This document shows, in pieces, positions 23,760-35,089 of a stretch of 64,000 nucleotides of DNA. The position numbers and the translations under genes are program-made. The stretch comes from Alitta virens (lineage: Eukaryota > Annelida > Polychaeta > Phyllodocida > Nereididae), in assembly GCA_932294295.1 (NCBI GenBank), contig OW028576.1, forward strand, positions 29,848,747 to 29,912,746, read 5' to 3'. The notes beneath the pieces were generated by a model. That model saw only the letters and a program-made list of their open reading frames with translations. It was not told where the DNA came from and did no database searches. Each line of letters starts with the position of its first letter. The first letter of the stretch is position 1.

Positions 23760-23935
23760 ACTGCAATGTCCTGACTATGAGGGATATAACTAATATACTT
23801 AATTTTTATTTGTAAACATTTTATCTTCATTAATGTGTGAGCTGCAGTTGAATGAAAGTCACTATCATGTGATGATTTAAGATCTTGTGCTATAGCATGA
23901 CTTATATAACTGTGATATTATTTTACCCTCAAATG
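23760..23935 (+). repeat. Direct repeat pair flanking the Polinton fragment, copy 2
   Basis: It matches 20813-20985 with few changes, including a short internal insertion. It continues into a CTCAAATGCAAAATTTTGAAA block that is also found at about 22450. Confidence 0.8.
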
Positions 23936-24094
23936 CAAAATTTTGAAAGGTAGGCCCTTGAAAGTCCTGGGATTCCTCGTGGCGAGAATGTTATCACTGT
24001 GGGTTAAGACCTCACACCCCCGTAGCCAACACAGGGCTCACACCATGTACACTTTAATTATATCTAACTCTCTAATACTTAGATGTGAATCATA

Positions 24095-25465
24095 TAACAC
24101 ATACGATTCCTGAGATGTTATTGGAAACTACTGAAGTCCAAATTCTTACAGAAATCATTGTAATGTATCAAGTCTTTATACGCAAATCTTACACAAATCA
24201 CTGTAAAGTAGTCCATATTCTGACACTAATCACTAAAGTATCAAGTCCATATTGTTACACAAATCTCACACAATCACTGAAAGTATCAAGTCATTTTACT
24301 TACACAAACATCACACAAATCACTGTAAAGTATTGAAACTCTTTATTCTTACACAACATCACACAAATCACTGGAAAGTATTGAAACCAACATCACACAA
24401 AACACTGTAAAGTATTGAAGCTCTTTATTCTTACAAGACATCACACAAATCACTGTGAAGTATTGAAACTCTTTATTCCTATACAAACATCACACAAATC
24501 ACTGTAAAGTATTGAAACTCTTTATTCTTACACAAACATCACACAAATCACCGTAAAGTATTGAAACTCTTTATTCTTACACAAACATCACACAAATCAC
24601 CGTAAAGTATTGAAACTCTTTATTCTTACACAAACATCACACAAATCACCGTAAAGTATTGAAACTCTTTATTCTTACACAAACATCACACAAATCACTG
24701 TAAAGTATTGAAACTCTTTATTCTTACACAAACATCACACAAATCACTGTAAAGTATTGAAACTCTTTATTCTTACACAAACATCACACAAATCACTGTA
24801 AAGTATTGAAACTCTTTATTCTTACACAAACATCACACAAATCACTGTAAAGTATTGAAACTCTTTATTCTTACACAAACATCACACAAATCACTGTAAA
24901 GTATTGAAACTCTTTATTCTTACACAACATCACACAAATCACTGTAAAGTATTGAAACTCTTTATTCTTACACAAACATCACACAAATCACTGTAAAGTA
25001 TTGAAACTCTTTATTCTTACACAAACATCACACAAATCACTGTAAAGTATTGAAACTCTTTATTCTTACACAACATCACACAAATCACTGTAAAGTATTG
25101 AAACTCTTTATTCTTACACAAACATCACACAAATCACTGTAAAGTATTGAAACTCTTTATTCTTACACAACATCACACAAATCACTGTAAAGTATTGAAA
25201 CTCTTTATTCTTACACAAACATCACACAAATCACCGTAAAGTATTGAAACTCTTTATTCTTACACAAACATCACACAAATCACTGTAAAGTATTGAAACT
25301 CTTTATTCTTACACAACATCACACAAATCACTGTAAAGTATTGAAACTCTTTATTCTTACACAAACATCACACAAATCACTGTAAAGTATTGAAACTCTT
25401 TATTCTTACACATATGTAAAGCATTAAAAGTCTTTATTAAACACAAATGTAAAGTATAAGAAGTT
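24095..25465. repeat. Satellite array, 49-bp unit
   Basis: A 49-base unit holding CACACAAATCACTGTAAAGT and ATTGAAACTCTTTATTCTTA is repeated head to tail. Units between about 24400 and 25412 (around 20 copies) are nearly identical, with 48-base variants lacking one A and a recurring T-to-C variant (CACCGTAAAG). Units at the edges, especially 24095-24390 and after 25412, are diverged, as expected when unequal exchange keeps the core uniform. Confidence 0.95.
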
Positions 25466-26285
25466 TTTATTCGGTGCAAGCCTTATTCATTCTTGGCTTC
25501 AGTTATAAATACAATCCAAATTCTTTTGAGTGACAAAACTATTTCCATTTTTCGCACGATGTTGAATAAACAGGTATGGCAAATGTGTTAGAATGACTGT
25601 TATATGAATTATTCACTGAGGACAACATGTGTTACAACCAATGGTCCAATAGCACTTACTGCCAAATTAGCTGACCTGGCAGGTTATATTAGTTTATTTG
25701 GCAAAAACCATTAATGCGTACCATACCCAGAACACTTACTGGTTTTTGTCAACAAGCCTTGTGTGATATTGTTGCTTGGTAAGCAAATTTGTCTGCCTGG
25801 CAAATTACCTTACTGACATATTAGCATTATCATCAGCATCGCCTATTTGCGATTTCAGAGTCCTTTTATGAAAAAATAAGATCGGAGATGTTTCCGTTAT
25901 AGCCATTTTTTTTTATATAATAAACTTTGAATTTAAAAAATTTGAGGAAAATTAAAGGTGCTGTTTTATAAAATGTCTCACGAAGCGATGACGCTAATGC
26001 CATTCATGACGTTTGTCTGTGCCTTGATTTCGTATTAAATAGTGTTTGCCAGGCCATATAACTGATCGTGATATAAATTTGTCAGTGATATTTGATATTC
26101 TAAAATGAAATGGTGATATTAATTTATTTGCCATAAGCACCATTGCAGCAACATGCATGCTTACCAACAATTGTTAATGATTGATACATACCATATTGTC
26201 ACATTATTTTATGGTAGGGTGTATTTACACTTTGCTGACTGTTGTGTTGCACTGTTTCATATTTGTTGAGGATTGATTCGCATGT
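25466..26285. other. Intergenic between the satellite and the GPCR, no gene seen
   Basis: AT-rich sequence with no supported coding frame. It would include the 3' untranslated region of the GPCR. Confidence 0.4.
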
Positions 26286-27230
26286 TCAGCCAAACATTTT
26301 GCGTAGTTCTTTTCTATAGCGAGAACCTGTCAGACAAACGTAAAAATTGATACAATGATTCATGGTTACCAGCACAGCACTAATTGCAAAAAAGGGTATA
26401 CCACTTGGACTGCCCAAACGAAAAAGCAGTATCACAACAGTGTTTGGCGAAGTACATATGATGAAGGCAAATGAAATACCCAGCAACATACCTGTTGTAC
26501 CAGATAAATCAGTTGAATTTCCTGTTGTTTGTGTTCTCATTCTGTTTGATTTTATAAGCCTGTATATTATTGAGATGTTGGCAATTAACATGAAAATAAA
26601 TGGTATTAAACTGTAGAGACATAAGTCATATAGCGGAAAAACAACTTTTGTGAAGTTGGTGTTATACAAGTATGTACATTGATGACTAATTATCTGACCA
26701 TCGTAAAACTTAGGCATACTAATAATTTCTGAAACAATTTTTGAATATAGTATGAAGACAGCAAGAAGCAAAACAATGACACAAATCTTAGCGCGTTTTT
26801 AGGTGATCAGAGATAAAGTCTTGTGAGGGAAATTCACTCCAACAAATCGCTCTAATACAATTAAAAGAAGGACCCAGACTGCATAAGTCCTTGAGGTATA
26901 GAACAAATATCCATAGACTTTGCACTGAGCATCAGTTGCATACACTTTGCTGTCACCACCAATGCCAAGTACTGTTTCTGGTATTAGAGTAATTAGTATC
27001 ATTGCAGTGTCTGCTACGGCCAGTGTACGAAAAAGGAAAGGTGTGACAGATCCACTCATTGACTTTCGTGAAAATACCACCAGTGTCATAGTATTTCCAA
27101 AAAGAGCAATTACCAACAGAACTGGTGCATAATATTTGAAAATGAATGCGGCGATTTTTAGTTCATCTTGAATAGGTTCTGCCGTTGAGGTTGTCATGGC
27201 ATCCTCTGTAGTTGTTGCTGTAACATCCAT
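26286..27230 (-). pseudogene. Class A (rhodopsin-like) neuropeptide-type GPCR with one internal stop
   Basis: A single continuous frame of 315 codons, counted from ATG 27230, encodes seven membrane segments. It has TM1 with GN (residues 45-46), TM2 LAVAD (70-74), extracellular C103 and C185 for the usual disulfide, and TM3 ending ERF (127-129, the DRY position). TM5 has LIPFIFMLIANI, TM6 CTSP (259-262) in place of CWxP, and TM7 NHCINFYV followed by TGSRYRKELRKMF. The TM7 and tail pattern is that of FMRFamide/peptide receptors in invertebrates. Codon 144, in the second intracellular loop, is TAA (26799-26801). Everything after it stays in frame, so one substitution explains it. A TTTTTCACAG acceptor 15 bases before the ATG (exon edge 27245) indicates a separate 5' untranslated exon. 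It may be a recent pseudogene, a null allele or a base error. The ligand is unknown. Confidence 0.85.
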
Positions 27231-27249
27231 GATGAGTTTGGTTGCCTGT

Positions 27250-29150
27250 GAAAAATACAAGCATATGTTAGGAAAAGTATGAAATATGTGTTGCATCAAT
27301 GTTATTGTAGAGATGTTGGGCTGTGGTTCCTCAGAGATGCAAAGACTGCTTATGCTATGCATTGCCTGCAGAGGGCAGCAGCAACTATGTAGGTGGCAGC
27401 ACTTACTCCTGGATTCCTGATATCTCCACAGAGGGCAGTGTGGTAGCTGTCTCTGATTGGCTGGTCAGGCTGACCAATGGGAACAGTGCCTCCTGCCACA
27501 AAATGGGAGGGAGGACCCAAGAATGGGTAGCTTGCTCTCTGTCATTGCTCCTGTAAGAGCCCTCTTGTGCTCTGAAGGACATTGGACATTGCATCAGGGA
27601 CTTGACTGCTTAGTTAGTCCCTGGGAGAGTAAGTGCATGCTGCCAGTAGTCAGAACTAGGTAGTAACCAGAGCATAGAGACAAGTGGTCCTATTGCTATA
27701 GTGTTACAGCCATTTCTTCTGTGTCTGGATAGTAGCCTCAGCATTGATTGTGAAAGTTCTCTGTCCTTTGACTAGCCTACCAGGGCAGTCTCTGTGCTTC
27801 CACCTGACTCTGTCTGGGTTTGTAGTTTGTGTCTGTATATGACATGTTTGTTATATGTGTGTTTATGACATGTTGTTTATGTCCTTTAGGAATAAACCTT
27901 TAAACTGCAATCTGTTGATCTTTGTTGGACAAGGCTAATGGTCATTGAACTGTTATTCCATGGTCAACTTGCAATATTTAGCAAGAACCATTACATTATT
28001 AGTGTTTACCTGAATTAATGTGCTTCTATTCACTAAAAGACAGGAAGTTATCCCAAGAATGTTTTTTTAACATCCTTACACTATTCTTTAGGTGCATCAC
28101 AAACGACGCCCCACAGAATCTCCGGGACCTCATTATTTTGAAGCAAGATCCATTAGGCTTGCCAACAGTGCCGGCATGACACCGGTTACTCCACAGACAA
28201 TGGAACATACTTTTACTGACAGGTCATTTTTGGTCTGTAGCCCATTTTTGTAAAATAACAAATAAACATTAAATGTTGTGAATCTTTACACCAATTCCAA
28301 AGACTTTGAAAGAGACAATAATCTGAAAATATATTTTTTGTAATTTTCTGTCATATAATGCTATTTCCTCATTTAATTTTCTATTTCTAATTTAAATATT
28401 TATACTTTGATCAAATTGAAAAGCGGCTTTGCATGGCTACATAGACATAAAAGAGCGGTTAATCCGGCACTGAAGTTTTCTGTTTGATTTGTACAGATAT
28501 AAGCACCAACGCACAAACATTATGCATCAATCTACACTACTAAGTGTAAACCCATTAGGTTAATTGCATGAGTGGCATTACTTATTTGAATATAATATAT
28601 TATTTACAAAAAACTAAAAAAACTAAATTCAGCTATGTTTTGCAAATCATGAATTTTACTTCATCATAAATGATTAACGTATTAGTTGTACTTATTCAAT
28701 TGCAATTCATCCAATAAAATTACTCGTAATAACATTTACACATCACAAAATATGTGATCCCTATTGATCAACAATTATGCCTATCCAGCTCACCCATCTA
28801 GTAAAAAACTGGTTTTGACTAATGCGGGATTCGAAATCTGTGGATGGAATTTCTCTATTAGCGGCAAGTCAAAATCTTTTGTTTTTGTCCAGTTAAACAA
28901 TGTGGAAGTTGAAATAGGTGTACCAGTATTGTCTTACCAACTGAAATCCCACAGCATTTTACAGGCTTTATTTTTATTATGATTATGTTCCAGAAAAATT
29001 TAAGATATCATTAACTACAGCAAGTCACAGATCCAGACAATTTTGACAAAATTGCCTTTAAAATTGCTGTTATTTACTACTTAATTGCAGATGTGACACG
29101 TGTTAAAACTCAGAATGTCCACCATGAAATGGCCTGAAAGATTTCAATAC
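27250..29150. other. Intergenic, no gene seen
   Basis: It presumably contains the 5' untranslated exon and promoter of the GPCR, which I cannot place. Short open frames here have no family features or splice support. Confidence 0.4.
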
Positions 29151-29334
29151 ATTACAGTCAATTTTAAGGACTTGAAAACCAATCTTATAAACTTGTAAGC
29201 GTAACTCCAAAGGATCATGTGAATCCTGGACTCCCATTGGTTAAGGCAGTCACTCAGCCAATAAGAGTCTTGTCCTCACATGATGTCATCTCATTGGGAT
29301 TGGTTTCCAAGTATGTATGAAATTGGCTGTAATC
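29151..29334. mobile_element. Small inverted-repeat element, about 185 bp
   Basis: The left end (ATTACAGTCAATTTTAAGG) and the reverse complement of the right end (ATTACAGCCAATTTCATAC) pair over about 35 bases and both run to AAACCAATC. It has no coding capacity. The family is not recognised. Confidence 0.5.
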
Positions 29335-29377
29335 ATAATTAATGACAAATTTATGTTACTGCTTCCAGTAGAAAGCT

Positions 29378-29581
29378 ACGGTATAGCCATTTGCTAGATG
29401 GTTTAGTTTATGGCGGGTAGCATTAGAATCTTGCTTAGTCTACCTTATAAATGTCTGAACGTTTATCTGAGAAGATAACAGCTATTTGCTAGATGGTTTA
29501 TTTTATGGCAGGTAGCAGGTGTTTAAATAGAGTCTTGCTTAGTCTACCTTGTAAAGGTCTGAAGGTTTATCTGAGAAGAAC
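29378..29581 (+). repeat. Two-copy tandem repeat, about 100-bp unit
   Basis: A block with ATTTGCTAGATGGTTTA, TCTTGCTTAGTCTACCTT and GTTTATCTGAGAAGA occurs twice in a row with about 10 percent difference. Confidence 0.75.
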
Positions 29582-30614
29582 TCTCTTGGAAGTGTTTTGT
29601 GTTACCTTACAGGTAAAAATGTCGTTATCTTCACCCACCCATACCCTCATTTCCAAGTGTTTTCAAGATCATTACCCAAGAACATTTGGCAGAATATTTT
29701 GATTTCTATAAGTCTATAACAAGTCTGGCTGTAATACGTCATTGAGTCCTATTGATTCCATATACACTGTTGGTGGTTTTTTCAGGACTGCTTTTCAGAT
29801 AGCAACTAATGAAGAAAAAACTGGCCACACCTTGTCATGTCTTTCGGTACAGGTGCAATACACTAACTGCAATTCACATTCATGGCCAACAGGGAGCATC
29901 ACAAGCACGATAATGGCGTTTTCTTAACCAATTTGCCGCTCCTCTGAAATCGGGGAGGGAAATGCTTCAGCGCGTCATCTGCACCCAAAGTAGTGCGATT
30001 ACTACGCCTTATTTCTTTCTTCCAAGAAGCCACTCACTGTGAAACTGGTTCAGATGCTTTCTTTTGACTTAAACTCTACTAACATCATGAAATTGAACAA
30101 ATTTACCGTGCAATTCCACCAACTGCAGAAGGTTCTATTTTCGTAAATGGCACCGAACAAGCGTGGTAACGGTGTTGAGACGCCTTTTCAACGATCTATT
30201 TTTTACCGTATCCCTTGAGCTTTGCATCAGTTCTCAGAAAGTGCTATGCACCAGACAAGTGCCATCCTTTGGCAGAAATTGCCATAATGGAAGAATTTCA
30301 GATTTTGTCAATCTCGCACATGTGCAAAGGGTACCCTTGGAGGTTTTCACATGAGAAAAGTCATGAGCATCGTTGATTCACAACTTCGATGCATCTGATG
30401 TAACAGAAAGGCTGCATACATTGAAATCTCATTGTATAGCATAGATCTTAAGCTTTCATTTGGTGTATTCAGATAAAAAATAAGCCAAATATTAGGTGAG
30501 ACATGAATAGGAGAAGGCAGAAAAGCAGGTTTAACCAGTGTCATGGCGGATGTCAGGTAGAGCATCGCCTGATTCAAAATTTTTAAAAGTGATCTTATGT
30601 ACCAGAGCAGTAGT

Positions 30615-30690
30615 CCCATCATTTACTTTATGCTGATTCCGTACGTGTTTTCGGATTGAAAATAAACCAAATATTAAGCGAGATAGAGGC
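30615..30690. repeat. Dispersed repeat shared with 56.3 kb
   Basis: TACGTGTTTTCGGAT and CCAAATATTAAGCGAGATA occur here in order. They recur in reverse complement at about 56310-56375, inside the TIR element there. Confidence 0.6.
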
Positions 30691-30884
30691 CAGAGAAGGC
30701 AGGTAGGTTGCAATGATTGTGGAGCAAGCAGGGGGCCAGAATCCATAAGATAAGAAAATCTTTGAAAATCTTTGCTTCTTACTCTATTTTTTTTTTTTTT
30801 TAGTATTAGAGAGTCGGGGTTTGACTTGTATTTAACATTTCTATCCATTTTGTGCTCATTTGCTCCATACATATCAAACACCAA

Positions 30885-31767
30885 ATGGAGGCTGAAACGT
30901 ATCTATGGAAACAGCTGTACTTGTGATTTCATAGACAAGTACACCACTTATTGAAACACATTTAATCTAAACAATCTATGAAATAATCAGTTTGCTGTAA
31001 ACAAAATTTTTCACCATTGCAATTTTGTCACAGAGATCTCGCTTCTGCTATCATACTCTGGCATTAACGTATTAAACTCATAAGCCCTTTTACAAAAATA
31101 AAATTGTGTTTATTCTATCATATCCATTAGTTGTGTTTAAAGGGCTGAAATATACAGAATATATACCCTGCCAACTGAAAGTATTTGTTCTGACATGTAT
31201 TCTGTTAAGTATAGTTTTTTGTGTGAACTTGCAGGGATACACCTTTGGGTTTTTTAATATCAATCTATTAAGAAATATATATGTATAAGTTTATTGGCAA
31301 TCTCAATATCATAATATAAATTGATACATGTGTCAAAAGAAAACATCGGAAAAATACAAAAATAGTCATCTGTAACGACAAATACTACATAGGTTATGAC
31401 TACAGCACATGTACAGAAGACTGAATTATTAACATTTTATGGAAACAGTCAGAAAGACCTGCTCTTTTTACAAATACAATAGTTTCGATTCCACAGGACC
31501 GCAACCGCAGAGCCTGGGATACAAGGTCTGCAGAGCAGTGTTTCACTGACCTCTGGGACTACGACAGCGGATTGATCATTGTCATTCTGTGATAGGAGCA
31601 GTGATGCACCGACCCTGGGAACGTGTGGTGTCCATTCAATACAAAATTAAATTGTACAGAATAGATTTTCAGCATCATTGGTAATAAAAGACATGTAGGT
31701 ATAATGTACCTTTGAAGAATTGACCTAATAAGCAGACATGTCCAAGCATGAGCCTTTTTCAATTCTT
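30885..31767. other. Intergenic, no gene seen
   Basis: AT-rich sequence with no supported gene, splice pair or clear repeat. Confidence 0.4.
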
Positions 31768-31888
31768 GGGAGTACACAGCTTAATACCTGGGTGGAGTGA
31801 AGCAAGGAGTTACTTTGTGGGTACTCGAACCTAGTACCTTGCGGTTTGCAAGGCAATCACCTTGACCACTTGACCAAAGCTGCCACAT
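31768..31888 (-). repeat. tRNA-derived SINE head
   Basis: On the - strand a box A-like TGGTCAAGTGGTCAAGG and a box B GGTTCGAGTACC lie about 45 bases apart. The anticodon arm pairs CCTTGCAAACCGCAAGG. The sequence continues into a non-tRNA body, so it is a SINE copy. Confidence 0.55.
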
Positions 31889-32296
31889 TATTTTCACTCT
31901 AAAAATATGCTGGAGTTACTGATATGTCTTTAGAAGCTCTTTTCAAATTGGAAAAAAATTACATAAAAGCTAACATGCGAATTGCCGTCCATCCTGTTCT
32001 AAATACACCCACAATTGTTGGTCTACTTTGTTCAGCTGTTTCTTGGATAAAGTTAGTGTTTTACATGTTTAAGTGTTTGTCTCATGGCATAAGTGAGTTA
32101 TTGATCGTGGAAGAGACGATGTGGTATTTATTTCGAAATAAATCCAATATCGTGTCTCCCTGGGTCAATAACTAACACTACTTCTAACACCAGCAATCTG
32201 CATATATTTATAATTGTATAGTTGTTTACATTTTCAATGCAGTTAGTTTATGAAAGTTGTTCATAGTTACCTGAACAAGCCGTGTACACAAGGGAA

Positions 32297-32364
32297 GTTT
32301 CTATGATGCAAGTGTTTCTGTGATGCAAGTGTTTCTGTGATGCAAGTGTTTCTGTGATGCAAGT
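32297..32364 (+). repeat. Minisatellite, 17-bp unit, four copies
   Basis: The unit TTTCTGTGATGCAAGTG is repeated four times without gaps. Only the first copy differs (A for G). Confidence 0.9.
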
Positions 32365-32466
32365 GTTAGGCTGCACCTCAGACAAGGTTGGCCACATTAT
32401 GAATGCATCCACCATCATTTATGTTAGTATCATGTGCCAAGTGCCAAGAGATCTCATTGGTCAACA

Positions 32467-32645
32467 GGAGCAGGGGCTAGCTCAGAGGTAGCCCTCTGGG
32501 CTTCCAACCGCTGGGTCCCGAGTTCGATTCCCGGTCGAGCCTAAGTTGGATGGCTGTTTCATCCTATGTCTCATGGTCTCTGCCTGTCCTAATTAGCCCA
32601 ACTGGTGCAGAAATACAGGATGTAAAGCCCTAATCACCCACCCAC
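32467..32645 (+). repeat. tRNA-Gly-like SINE, full length
   Basis: Box A (TAGCTCAGAGG), CTTCCAACC loop, box B (GTTCGATTCC) and GATGTAAAGCCCTAATC tail with a CACC repeat. A clear target duplication was not found. Confidence 0.85.
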
Positions 32646-32654
32646 CCACCCAGG

Positions 32655-32765
32655 CTCGAGCGTCCTTCAAGATCAACATCTCAGCTGGATGTCATTTGGA
32701 TGAGACGTTAAACTGGCGGTCCCTTGTACTCAGTGTCTATGCTGAGGCAAGTAACGGATTCCACA
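32655..32765 (+). repeat. SINE tail module with GATGAGACGTTAAAC
   Basis: CAGCTGGATGT, GATGAGACGTTAAACTGG, CTTGTACTC and GTCTATGCTGAGGCAAGTA match the body of the SINE at 5350-5650 (opposite strand) and the short copy near 58.9 kb. The tRNA head is missing here. Confidence 0.65.
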
Positions 32766-32929
32766 CATGGGGTGAATGTGTACATGGGTGGACTACTCTC
32801 TCTCACCTCATCAATCCACCCTCTATAGCATCAAGAACTTGTCTTAGAGGGCTGCACTTTTCATATCTATCAATCTATCTCTATCTATCTATACATACAT
32901 CAACTCCAGAGACGTTACCTGGATAGATT

Positions 32930-33706
32930 TATTTCAATTTCCAAGCAACTTTAAGAAAATAATACAAAACCATAATAAATGATGCCCCATTTTGTATGAC
33001 AGCACATGGTGATATTAGTATACAAAAACAGTTGCAAGCAGGTGGTTGCAAGAGACTGAGAAAGGCTTTTGTGCAGCCACCCTGGGCCCTGGTACAACTA
33101 ATCAAATATAAAAATAATATTGTTATTTAAAATAATACAAAATATTTCAAACGAGAAATAAATACATGAAAATGGATGAAAAGTTGCAAAGTGTATGGAG
33201 GTGAACGAGCTAGAAATCAAGATGAGCGCTTGCATCTGGGTAAAACATACACAGCTGCCTCTGTTTACTTCAATCTACTCCGAAGATGAAGGAAACTTTG
33301 TCACAGTCTCAAGATTAGCAATGTGGTGTTTTTTTCAAAATTAAGAATGAGACATTCAATAAACTTTTGTGTGTCATGTTTTAGAATACTGTTCTGGTAA
33401 ACCAAAGCTTAGAACATAGTTTAAAAAAAACCCGAAGATTATGTTAAATTGAGCAAAAATAGATATGAAGGGAGTTTATTTGTGCAAGTCAGATCAGGCG
33501 CACTACCATTAAATATTGAAGTAGGATGTTTTAGAAAATAGAATATGATTAAAAACCCAGTACTTGTCATTTACATCATCATAGACAAGAAATAGGATAG
33601 AAGTTTTATCACTTATGAATTTTTTTGTAACTTCTGTATCTAATAACATTAGGCTTGGCCATTGACATCTGCAATTTAATAAGAGATTACAATCTAGTTA
33701 TGCCAA
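32930..33706. other. Intergenic, no gene seen
   Basis: AT-rich sequence without supported features. It begins just after a short CTAT/CATA repeat. Confidence 0.4.
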
Positions 33707-34296
33707 TCACTTAATCCAAATTTGTATTAAAAACAGCACCAGATCTGGCAGGTTTCGAGACCACACACAAGTCAATGAGAGATGGAGTGACTCCTTTGAA
33801 ATATGTAGGTTCACTGATTTCAGTATATCTTTTAACTTAGCAGATTTGCTGTTTTGTTTAGAGATGTCAATATTCATATCACCAATAATAACAAGAATAG
33901 TAGATTCCCGAAGGATTTTATCAATAATTTTAGACACATTTTCACTGAAACCATCGGCACGTGTATATCAGGCAGCCTGCATACAGTCAAAATGAACCAT
34001 TTTTCCTTGTTGATGTGAAGTTCTATATAAAGTGATTGAATAAATTGATCATTAGTTTCTATTTCGTGCCTTCTGTTGCTTTGCAAGTCATTTCTGGACC
34101 ATGTTATGATACCACCACTGGTGGCAGTGCTCTCTTGTCTATGTACATAGAAACCCTTTATAGCGAACTTATTATCTACAAGTTTTCTTTGTCTGAATTT
34201 TTTGGATCCGCCCCTGGCTGTTGTTAATGCTGGCAAGTCTATTGACGGCGACAACTTTCGTGATGGATACTGTACATGTACAGTAACCAACTCCAA
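33707..34296 (-). pseudogene. Non-LTR retrotransposon (LINE) APE-type endonuclease fragment
   Basis: Two overlapping - strand frames together show the order of an exonuclease-endonuclease-phosphatase domain. These are KFAIKGFYVHRQESTATSGG with GGIITW, then SLYIELHINKEKWFILTVCR, and after a frameshift KIIDKILREST with VIIGDMNIDI. The GDMNID block is the GDFN-type catalytic motif of LINE endonucleases, which nick the target DNA to prime reverse transcription. The reverse transcriptase is absent. A short piece of the same sequence (TGGATCC and CTACAAGTTTTCTTTGTC blocks) recurs nearby at about 34320-34400, partly inverted. Confidence 0.75.
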
Positions 34297-34815
34297 ATTT
34301 CTGGGGATGTGGCCTTAGAAACGACAGCCAGGGGTGGATCCAAAAATAAATTCAGAATAACAAGATCGATAAATATGTCCCAAATCTACAAGTTTTCTTT
34401 GTCAGGATGGCTGGATCTTGAAAACTAATGAAGTTGAACCCTTTGACTCTGTGCCTGACATTACATTAAGACGTCACTTCTAAAGCCTGTATGACACTGT
34501 ACCCCCCCCCCCCCCCCCCTGCTGGCTATGCTATGAGTTATCCAAGCAAAGCAATATAATAACAAATGATAGCAGTGAACTTGCCTGTGTCTGAATAAAG
34601 CAATTTTTCAAAAATAAAGAGACAATAGACATATAATTTTTAAAAGTATTTTAACTGTTAGATTGTTACAAATATGTATGAGCAACAGGTGGCTCCACTG
34701 TGGTATTATTAAAGAATATATACGAAAAATTGCAAAATCAAACTTCCAATCTGTAGTGAAGCACTCCTGCTCAAAACGGTGACTGCAAATGGACAAATTC
34801 TTTGGGTTATGGCCC

Positions 34816-35073
34816 GCCCTCGAAGGTCCTGGGCCTCCATGCGGCGAGGGTGGAAACACTTGGGGTGAAGTCCTCTATCCCCAGTGGCTAAAAAAGGACA
34901 GTGCGCATTGCACAAGCTGCTCCAGCTATCCAACGCAGACAATTATTGATTTTTTACATGCTTCTGGTTTCTACTACCAACTATAGATGATCAATCTTAC
35001 CCTAGAGAGCCTCTACATAGCCCACTCAGGTGCTGATGAGGCGTTAAACAATAACACTAACTAACTAACTTAC
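34816..35073 (+). mobile_element. SINE-like element with GGCGTTAAAC end and ACTA tail, copy 2
   Basis: Same element as at 10536 and 42581. It is flanked by the 14-base direct repeat TTGGGTTATGGCCC (34802-34815 and 35074-35087) and ends in an (ACTA)n-type tail. Confidence 0.9.
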
Positions 35074-35089
35074 TTGGGTTATGGCCCTT

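Noticed and set aside
24095..25465. CRISPR-like array of direct repeats
   Set aside because: Units are contiguous 49-base repeats without unique spacers, and the DNA is eukaryotic. It is a satellite.
28026..28208. A THAP-like or other small gene on the - strand
   Set aside because: The frame has Cys residues but no THAP spacing and no supporting splice sites.
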